Below, piece by piece: positions 56,023 through 64,000 of a stretch of 64,000 bases of DNA. Source of the stretch: Pachyseris speciosa (lineage: Eukaryota; Cnidaria; Anthozoa; Scleractinia; Pachyseridae); assembly GCA_016490735.1 (NCBI GenBank), contig JAEMWC010000560.1, positions 526,914 through 590,913 of the forward strand, written 5' to 3'. Below the pieces are notes generated by a model, which was given only the letters and a program-made list of their open reading frames with translations, did not search any database and was not told the DNA's origin. Positions within the stretch are counted from its first letter, which is position 1. Every line of letters starts with the position of its first letter. The translations under genes and the position numbers were made by a program.

Positions 56023-59000
56023 GTTAACTGAGGCAAGTAAAAACTCTTGTGTCTCTCAAAGAATAAAAGAAGACTATTTATTTGAAAAGCTTCAGTCCCA
56101 ATATCCGCTCTTGACAGGTACGTTCTTAAAATTGAGGACTTTTTTTTTATTGATGTTACCAAGAAAACAGCCTCGAGGAAGTAGCAGTTTGCTTAGTTTT
56201 GAGAATTTCCTGCCTTAAGCACTTGTGACAGCTGCCACCGAATTGATTGATGTTATTGTTGCCATGGAGACAAATGGAGACAAAATTACGCGTTCCACCA
56301 AGGAAATTGACAACAAATTTTGTTGTCAGTTTCCTTGGTGAGAAGCTTAATTTTGCATGCGGTTGCTCTCAACAACTTGATGGCTTAAACTGGATATAAG
56401 TTGAAAAAAGTATTCTTTTTTTCTATACTTTCAAACGCACACTCGACGAAAACTCGAGTTCCCCGAACAGGAGTTTAACCTATGGCCTTCAGATTCTTTC
56501 CTACCACTGAGACTCGTAGGAGCTGGCGGGGAAATTCAGCTTTCGTAGGTTCATAGGATATACTTCCTACATACTTCTAGGATCTGTATGTCGATAGGTG
56601 GCACATTACTCGCAGCGAGCGCGGGAAGATAAAATGGTAAAATTTTAAGCGTTGTTTTTTTCTTTACTGTGACACCGGAAAAAAGTTTGTAACGTACTGG
56701 CCCCAGATATTCAAAAATAAGACACCCGGCAGAATTTGTAGCCACAGATCATTTTGTCTCAGTAGGCAAGGAAAAAGGTATGCATAAAAAGTCCGAAAAA
56801 TCTTAGCTTATTCGTTGTTTAAACCGAGCCAGGCGAATATGACGGTTCAAATTTAATCTTACAGAATCCGATTTTCGTTGGGAATTAGCGAATCAAAACT
56901 GAGCTCTATGAAGAATATATATATAGATATAAATCATAAACATGACTCAAATGTTATCTCGAATTTACAGATTAGTTGAGAATTAAGCTAATTTCTTCGA
57001 GAACAGAAACAAGTAATTCAAATAAACATAGCAGATAAGAATCCCAGCTGGCTATTTTAAAAGGATGAGCGAGGAGTTTGATCATGAACCAGGGATTACC
57101 CAGAAAAACAATTTGAACCCGGTGCGATCGCGTTGAAATCTCCACTTAAAAGAATATTGACATTAAGCATGAGGGTTAGGGGTTGAATTGTTGAATATTC
57201 TGTGTTGGCGATCACTGCGACGTGCGAATGAACACCGAAAAGCAGAACGATGTACAAAGACTACGCGAGTTTAACAAACGCAAATTAATAAACCGAGTCG
57301 AAGTTTGGTTTTCGAAGGTCCGCCGTGTCCTAGCCGTGTCGGTCTTTTAGATGATACGTTTCGAATTCTAAATTTTGCTTGCCAGTGATGGAGTTTACTC
57401 CCACTTGGATCTGTAGATAGAGCAAATTACAGATAGGTTCCTAATAAAACAATTATTCAACCTAGGTTTTCAGAATCCAATGATTTCAACAAACTTGGTG
57501 CGTCATTTGTCATTTGTCAGGGGGCCTTTTGGGTCAATTGTGAAGTCAGTGGGATGATAGCAGTACGGTTTCACCGATCAGGTCAGCTAAGTTTTATTTT
57601 ATTAGTTTGTCTGGTTGAGATCTTATTAGCTTCGTTTATTTTTATGACTCGTGTCTTTTCATTAAAGCTCGCGTCGTTTTCACTAAGGCGACTGATATTA
57701 TATCAGACTTCCATTCAATTTGCTTGTATTGTAAAAGATGACAAAACCTTGAGCTGGTTCGCCTTAAATGAACTTCGTCTCTGCCGTCAATTAATTTTAA
57801 TTAATATTTTTGCACCAATCTGGTGTTTTTTGACGGGCGACAGTGTTTGCAAGTACACTACCTCCCAAGAAGGCCATTCTCTCTTGCTCCCGACTGTTAC
57901 CTTCTTGTGTTCTCTATGGCAAATATCTCAGAAATAATCTTTCGTCGTATAAACATGCCTGCGATTCGATTTCTCAAAATGCCGTTTGAATTTGCAACTG
58001 ATCCTTTCCTCGCCTCGCCATAATGTTCAGGACGCATCTCCTTGATCCTGTTCCATTATACAAATTATCAACATAGGACTAAAACCTTTTGTGAAAAGGT
58101 TTTTTTTTTATTAACCTGAATGTTCAAATGGGACTTTAATATCGAGTCAAGCACACGTTTGTAGATATTAGACTTCTATTCAAATTTATCGAAAGCGAAA
58201 AATCTGTAGATGTTATTGATTTAAATCACTCAGAATACGGATGTTGCTAGGAAACACCACTGATTTTATACCTGCCTGAGTACCCAGAATAGGTACACTG
58301 TAGACTGCTTCCTTGCTGGAAGCAAAGAATGGTCTGACCTGATTCAAAGTCATTCTCTTGCGTCTGGAGAGAGATTTGCATCCGCTGAATATTCTCACGA
58401 GACTGAACTGTGGAACTTGTATGTCCGCCGCCAACACTGGCTGATTATTTCCTGCTCCAGCTGGGACCTGAGGCACTAAGAGCGTCAAGTGCCTTTTTAA
58501 GCTGTGAAACATTTGCGTCTGCAGGGATGACTTTGAGTTAAGAGTATTTCTTGTTTCCGGGAAGCCAGATATTTTCTTCCGCAATATATGTTTCACGCGT
58601 GGGCAAACAGGGAAACATTTGTGTCTGCAGCAATTTTTTGCCAGTGAATGCTCCCTAGTTCTTTTTAATAGCCAGCGGCCAAGGGTCTGATTATCGCTTA
58701 CCTAAGTTTGGAAGCATTGCTTTCTCGTGGTGGCTAAATTGGGAAATGCTTTTTTTGAAACCGGAAATTCAGTCCTAAAAGCACAAATGTGTTTGACCTG
58801 CAGCTGATTATAACGTGAACACCAGTTTTCTTAGCTTCGGAAGAGAAGATTAGGCTTAGTAGTATCAGTAAAATTTGAAAGTTATTATTATATAAGTCAA
58901 ACAATGGAACGGAGGACGTCGAAAACGATTTCATTTTTTGAAAGTTGCTTTTTGGAGCTAGCCGAATTAGCGTGATAAACGCATGGTTCAGCTGTCCGGA

Positions 59001-59688
59001 AGTTTAGTGAAGTCGTCTTTGAACACTGCGTCAGTGAGCTGCCGTCGTTTACAAGTGGAGGGAAAATTAACTAAAAACTCACAAAAGGAAGAAGTTTAGT
59101 CTCACCTTATCCTGTTAAACAACTGTTAAGGAAATGAACATCAAAGACTGGGAAAGATAACAATAATGAGAGAAGGCGGATGACCAAGGAAGGCAATACA
59201 GATGGATCTACATATGGCTGACTACTTAAGGGCTAATTTTAGTCCCATCAGGGAATACGATTAAAGTTGCTGATAAAAATCCAGTAGAGGCTGCACCTCT
59301 TTGAAACTTCTAACTACAACAGTGGAGTTGAGGAACTCATGCAAAACACAATGCAGGCAAACGGGTATACGCCCAGTTATAACACTGAGACAATACCTGC
59401 AAGGGGGCTAGGCGGCCAGGGGGCCAGGGATTATTAGATCATTTGACAAGCACTTGAATAAATTTTCGGTAATGTACATATGTAGCGTCCTCACACTGTC
59501 TACCAAGACTAGCTCTGCTATTTGTAGGCATGTGTGAAAGTCTGTAGTTTGTTTTCAAATAAATAATAAAGTTGTTGTTGTTGTTGTACAGAAGGTTTAA
59601 TCCTTTCATTTCCAAAAAATATATTAATAGCTTAGTAATTCATCTATATTTTGAAAACTGACACATTTACTGAAGGCTATTGTATGTA
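56023..59688. other. Intergenic stretch, no gene recognised
   Basis: Upstream flank of the C16orf89-like gene and 3' flank of the MGME1-like gene. A 19-bp inverted pair (accaaggaaattgacaaca / tgttgtcagtttccttggt) lies at 56297-56339. The minus-strand open frame at 58213-58596 (127 residues) has no recognisable motif. About 59404-59590 ends in caaataaataataaagttg followed by a GTT microsatellite, resembling the 3' tail of a non-LTR element. Confidence 0.4.
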
Positions 59689-60904
59689 TCACAAATTAGT
59701 TTGCATTGAGCCACCTTCAGAACTTATGTTTTTATACTGTAGAACTTTGAGTAACCAGCTTTTCCAGAATCTCTCGCATGTCTCTAGGTCCATCCAGTGA
59801 ACATCTGCCTCTGATCCATCATGGTGAGCAATCACTATCATACAATTTGTAACCGGGATCCTCATAACTGGATGGGAATTAATAGCTCCTGCATAAGCCA
59901 CAACTTGAAGTGGAGCATCATAGCAGCTCTCAAGCGATGGTCGGGGTTTTTGTGACGTTTTCCACTCAATAACGCATGGTACTCCATTGTATATAGCTAA
60001 TGCATCAAACGTACCAGAGTAACCAATTGAAGTGTGCGACACATACTCCTCAGTTGCTAGTACTTTGTCCTTTGTGAGAGCACCCAAAATTTTGTTTTTG
60101 CCACACTTTTGATTAGTCCAGAAATCAATGATGGAAAATGTCCGTTTTTGTCTGCCTCTCCTCGCAGAATATCATTCATGCAGGAGTGGAATTGGCGACC
60201 ACTGCTTGACAGTTCTTTTCTGTACTCAGTAAACTTGTCCTTCCCCATCTTTTCTATCTGCTGTTTCTGCCAACGGCTGATCATAAAACAACTTGCTGGA
60301 AGTGCATTCTAAGACATTTGAGACACTTGCGTTTTTTGCTAGGTACATATCTCTCTTGAGCGTCGTATTATCCTCATTAATTTCTCCTGCTGTGACACCC
60401 TTATATTCTCCAACAGTTTTACTACTGATTCCCTTTGACTTCACAGCTTTATTTAGCTTTCCCCACTTCCCCGCTGATCCACTGACAGGGGACTCCATTT
60501 GGCTAAACAAACTAAGGTTTCTATCGGCGTTGGCTCCACTTGGAATAAAAGATTTTCTGCTAGATTTACCTGGCGTGGGTGACGATGTATTATTCGGAAG
60601 TATAAAAGGATAATGAATGATGGACGATGAATCCACGATATGTTGCGAGTGAAATTCTCTAAGGTCGTTTATAAGTGTAACTGTTTTGCTGTTCGCTTTA
60701 ATCCCACACTTCTTGCACAGTTGCTGCAATTCTCGACGCGTCATTGATTCCAGTTTGTCCAAGTTGAACCAGAGTTCAGATGAGGCGATTCGGTCTGTGT
60801 GAAGCTCCCTAGAGAGCCGATCAACAGCAAATGAGCATCTCAATGAGCGACCAACCTACTCTTGTGCTGGTCGCACACGTGAATGCAAAGCGCTTGAGAA
60901 CCAT
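59689..60904 (-). CDS. MGME1: MGME1-like mitochondrial exonuclease gene with frame breaks
   Basis: Family role: MGME1 is a PD-(D/E)XK single-stranded DNA exonuclease that processes ends during mitochondrial DNA replication. Seen here on the minus strand: a candidate start at 60904 (MVLKRFAFTCATSTRV, a matrix-targeting-like N-terminus); a SAP-like helix pair (LDKLESMTRRELQQLCKKCG); an ASVSNVL motif; ISRWQKQQIEKMGKDKFTEY with GRQFHSCMNDIL; then the nuclease core GYSGTFDALAIYNGVPCVIE plus WKTSQKPRP (the D...E-x-K signature) and DAPLQVVAYAGAI; ending CERFWKSWLLKVLQYK. The parts lie in different frames. A change near 60303 and one in an A-run near 60102 look like small indels. The first (60840-60860) may instead be a 61-bp intron (gttggt...cacag), which joins in phase. 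Either a decayed copy or assembly indels; the catalytic residues are intact. Confidence 0.75.
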
Positions 60905-61216
60905 TGAGACGATGAAGTAATACCTACCTCCAATATGCATCTTTTGCCAGCTGACGATTGCAGCACACTATAACAACCGGATTTTTACTGCCAAACGCTC
61001 GTTTAAAACAGTCGAAATGACGGTAAATTACCAATTAACTTTACGCAATGTTTATGCGCAAACTGTCCGCCATTTTGAATGGAGCCCGCGATAAATATCA
61101 CCCCAGTCCCTCTCTTTTAGAAACGTGGCTCTGACAATGCCTGTACATTTTCATGTTGTTGAAAGAACTTTTCAGCTGAGTTGGGAAATTTAAGCAACTT
61201 CTCGCGTAAATTTTAA
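60905..61216. promoter_or_regulatory. Probable bidirectional promoter
   Basis: Only about 310 bp separate the divergent starts of the MGME1-like gene (60904, minus) and the RTRAF homologue (61217, plus). The segment is relatively CpG-containing and has a gccattttgaatgg motif (a YY1-like gccatttt) at 61070. No TATA box is evident near either start. Confidence 0.5.
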
Positions 61217-61277
61217 ATGTATCGACGCAAACTAAAGGCTCTAGGGCATCATAATCCTGAAGGCTTTGATGTACAAA
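61217..61277 (+). CDS. RTRAF: First coding exon of an RTRAF (C14orf166/CGI-99) homologue
   Basis: The exon reads MYRRKLKALGHHNPEGFDVQ and stops at a strong donor (caaa|gtgagtatt), leaving phase 1. This matches the family's characteristic N-terminus, M(F/Y)RRKL.AL..HNP.GF, which in RTRAF is followed by the EFRN..VWLEDQKIR-type segment. RTRAF is part of the tRNA ligase complex and of RNA transport granules and binds RNA polymerase II; it is nuclear and cytoplasmic. The following exons were not found in the 2.7 kb that remain, so they lie beyond the window. The call rests on 20 residues, but their fit, the start context and the donor make chance unlikely. Confidence 0.75.
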
Positions 61278-61761
61278 GTGAGTATTGCATAAAATACCTT
61301 CCTTTTTTTATTTATTCTTATTGCGACAAACTTACAAGGCACCTTTAATGTTGGGGTGCGAATGGCTGAGAAAACATTGTTCCGCCAAACAAATGAACTA
61401 TAATAATTAGATTTGGCAGCTCCCAGTCAATTAAACGCTGGACACATAGACAGTTGTACTCATAGGGGGAGTGTTTCTTAACGCTGCTTCCTCTTGACCA
61501 GCAACGGCCTCACAGCGAAGCGCTACCTATAGTTTGTTCTCAAGGAAATATTTTTAGAGAGTTCGAGGAGGAGAAAAAAAACACCATAGGCAAGTACATT
61601 TGTGTGAAATTGCTAAAAAGATAGATTATAGCGCCTTCAATACTTAACTCTGCTTTTACATTTATGAGATGACAAAAATAATCGTCAGTGGACAATAAAT
61701 TAAGCAAGGCCGCTTTAATTTACAAAATTACAGTCACTGTAGGGCATTCTCAAGTGGATGT
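61278..61761. other. Intron 1 of the RTRAF homologue, nothing else identified
   Basis: AT-rich sequence with no further exon recognised. Confidence 0.4.
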
Positions 61762-62358
61762 CGGTCGTTTCACAAACGAGTCGTTTCGCAAACAGTCAGT
61801 TCGCAAACGTTTCACAGAAAAAATACGGAGTGAAAATAAAGTATTATAGTTGTAGTATATTATTAAGTTTGTAGTATTTCAAGTCAAGTAAGTTAAGAAT
61901 CGATATAGTTTTTATAAGAAACACGAAATCAACTTAAGCTTAAGTTTGCAAATACAGTGTAGGTCTCACTTTAGTATTATCAACGTGTAACTTAAGCTAG
62001 TTGTATTATTTTGGAATGGTTAAATCAATAGTTTGTGTAGTTGTAGTAATTTAAGTTTGTAGCATTTCGAGTTAAGTTATAGTTGTAGTTGTCATCAATA
62101 TCAAGTTAAGTTAACAAAAAAGTCTTAATTAAGTATTATCAACGTGTAGGTTAAGCGTAGTTGTAAAATTTGGAATCACAAACATATATAGCCTGTATTA
62201 TCAACGGTATAAACTTAGGCTAGTTTTAGCATTTTGGAATCACCATATCAGTAGTCTGTATAAGAAACATGTTAAGTTTACAAAATTATGTCTAAATTTA
62301 ATATTATCAACACCTAAGTTAAGCTAGTTTGCGAAACGACTCGTTTGCGAAACGACCG
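61762..62358. mobile_element. MITE of about 600 bp with tandem motifs in its ends
   Basis: The left end cggtcgtttcacaaacgagt, then cgtttcgcaaac, is inverted at the right end (gtttgcgaaacgactcgttt gcgaaacgaccg) with one mismatch. The interior is made of degenerate repeats built on aagttaagtt, gtagtat and tattatcaac. No coding sequence. Confidence 0.85.
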
Positions 62359-62599
62359 GTTACCCCTCAAGTTGTGGTTTCAATCCTGCTATCCTACATA
62401 CATACTTTATTTAACAACACAGGTTAAAAGATGGCAGCAAAAGCTGATGTGGACCTGCTATGTATAAATAAATTACAAAATACACTAACTATGTGATAGA
62501 ACTGTAATTAGGTAATTACAATAATAATTATTCATATTTAGCCAGATATAGGTTACAAATACTATTTAACAAATAAATATCTAAAATAACATCTAAAAA

Positions 62600-62870
62600 T
62601 ATGTAAAATCATCAGTTTTTTTAAATGTAATGGTAGAACTACAAACAAAAGATATTCTATCAATAGACTTAGAGTGTTTTAAAAGATTTGCTTTAAAACA
62701 ATACAAAAGAAGGTAGAGACTTGATCTTTATGGGTAGACTGTTCCAAATTATGCTGGCTCGATGAGTGAAGGAATCATTGTTTCCTTTCCAGTAAGTATG
62801 GGTTAGATTGAATTTAAGGTTATCTCTTAAATGTAGTTTGTTGCATGTTTAGTAAAGAGATTTGTAATAC
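62600..62870 (-). mobile_element. Non-LTR (LINE) remnant
   Basis: The minus strand at about 62700-62830 reads NLKFNLTHTYWKGNNDSF followed by THRASIIWNSLPIKIKSLPS, close to the R....FW..R....WN.LP..I pattern near the C-terminus of CR1/L2-type reverse transcriptases. No other domain is present. Confidence 0.6.
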
Positions 62871-63269
62871 TAGGTGGTGCTAAGTTATAATAAACTTGGT
62901 AAGCTATGCATGCCAGTCTCTTTTTTTAAAAAATATGATAAGGCGTGCCATTTTACTTTAGATAAAACTTTATGTTTTCGGCTAGAGGGCTGAGATTATG
63001 AATAAGTCAAACAGCACAGATATGAGATTCCTCCAAAACCTGTAATGAACTTGTAACAGATAATTTTGTAACAGATAATTTCAATTCTGATCATAATTTG
63101 AATCCCGCATCCTGTTATGTATCTTGCCATACAAAATAATAATATATTTGAAAAGTCAAGTCCTTGGTCTTGAAATACCTGTCATGCATGGACCCCTGAC
63201 CTGTTGAAGAGAATTAGCTGATTAAGGAGGTGCTTAAAATGAAAATGTAAATGCTTTGTTTATAGTGGA

Positions 63270-63492
63270 AATGCACTTGGCTGCTCTAGCTAGTTCACAG
63301 GCAATTTCCACTTAAATAACCTCAGATAAACAATTCAAATAAATGTAACAGGGTTAACAAACCCAACTGGTGGGAGGCAAACCAGTTGGCTATTTACAAG
63401 GGTGACCCTCTCCAACTAGTTGCCAGAGCGGGACTTAAACCCAGGACTTCCACATTACAGGTTCAGCTCCCTAACCGCTTGGCCACGATGCC
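63270..63492 (-). mobile_element. tRNA-derived SINE, minus strand
   Basis: The minus strand starts ggcatcgtggccaagcggtt (A-box-like) and has gggtttaagtccc (a B box with one change) at tRNA spacing. A non-tRNA body follows (ctggcaactagttggagagg...accagttgggtttgttaacc...agagcagccaagtgcatttc). The anticodon arm is degenerate, so it is not a functional tRNA. Confidence 0.75.
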
Positions 63493-63668
63493 TGATCCCT
63501 GTAAAGGATTAAATACAACACCCTTGTGACCTTGTGTTAATAAATCATACTTTCCTACAAGTAACCCCTTTATTAAGCACTGCACTATAAGACTGAAAAG
63601 CACCTTGATGGTGACACATACATGTAAGTCCACCTCACTCCAAGTACCTGGTATGTGGAATATTTTAA

Positions 63669-64000
63669 AGTGCACCTAACCCCAAAACATTGTTTCCACT
63701 AGTATTAAGCTTTGTATCTATTTGAAAAATATTTCATTTAGCCTTCATATCCAGTTTTGGGCTTTTTTATGGGCCTCAAAACTTACAAAAACAAAACATC
63801 TTTTGTACACGACCGAGTCAGGGCATGGGTCATACACCATTCCACCCTAACTAAAATAAAAGACACATTCTGCTTAAAATGTACACTGTATCAAGTCTGT
63901 TCAGACTCTGCTCCAAGAGATATTGCAGAGCTATTTTCTAAATCACCTAGATCTGCAAGATTTGGGAAGAAATTGTTTTAAATATAAGGGTCCTGTAATT
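63669..64000 (+). mobile_element. One end of a TTAA-type element, continuing past the window
   Basis: TTAA at 63665-63668 is followed by agtgcacctaaccccaaaac, the same terminal sequence as the 3.4-kb element at 32858-36245. The other end is not in the window. Confidence 0.7.

Noticed and set aside
57554..57937. 127-residue plus-strand frame with hydrophobic N-terminus
   Set aside because: No recognisable domain, no splice sites or upstream promoter-like sequence, no repeat copy for comparison; not supportable as a gene.
58213..58596. 127-residue minus-strand frame
   Set aside because: No motif recognised and no exon boundaries in agreement; left as an unexplained open frame.

Overview
This window looks like nuclear DNA of an anthozoan cnidarian, most likely a stony coral or close hexacorallian. 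The evidence is an AT-rich, intron-bearing, repeat-dense sequence with GIY-YIG Penelope-like retroelements carrying hammerhead-ribozyme motifs, tRNA-derived SINEs, many palindromic MITEs, and animal genes (C16orf89/UPF0764, MGME1, RTRAF homologues). The species cannot be fixed from the sequence alone. Most long open frames are non-coding; real coding sequence is split into short exons, identified here by splice sites, phase agreement and family motifs.

Region 1-7.3 kb: MITEs, a diverged forward copy of part of the later repeat unit (about 2676-3645), and an inverted, start-less copy of the peptide gene described next (5762-6121).

Region 7.3-44.1 kb: a segment of about 8 kb is present three times in direct orientation. 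R1 is 7357-15312, R2 is 15628-23386, and R3 is 23386-24307 continued at 42884-44110. Each complete unit carries a two-exon gene pair for short secreted peptides, called here type B then type A. The second exons share a short helical segment with two cysteines (C-x6-C). Intact copies are B2, A1, A2 and A3. B1 has lost its intron and splice acceptor, and an inverted A copy is dead. I recognise no described family for them. This clustered, duplicating peptide family is the most interesting biological content. Insertions present in only some units (866-bp element, hAT-like and TA-flanked MITEs, LINE fragment, Penelope palindrome, 315-bp insert) give a relative history.

Region 24.3-42.9 kb: R3 is interrupted by about 18.6 kb that begins and ends with the same ~140-bp sequence in opposite orientation. 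It holds exons of an unrecognised gene (25.9-28.8 kb), a SINE, a 2.7-kb block of minisatellite units each ending in a conserved tail, a 3.4-kb TTAA-flanked element, the 3' exons of a gene with a Cys/His-rich segment (36.5-37.6 kb), two 5'-truncated Penelope-like elements joined head to head at about 40.03 kb, and a second minisatellite.

Region 44-64 kb, the host gene region: on the minus strand, a broken fibronectin-III membrane-protein gene (45.7-47.7 kb, exon interrupted by a palindromic insertion with a 14-bp target duplication), a complete four-exon C16orf89/UPF0764 homologue (52.6-56.0 kb), and an MGME1-like nuclease gene with frame breaks (59.7-60.9 kb). The last is divergent from the first exon of an RTRAF (C14orf166/CGI-99) homologue at 61.2 kb, with a presumed shared promoter. 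The right end holds a MITE, a LINE remnant, a SINE and one end of a TTAA element.
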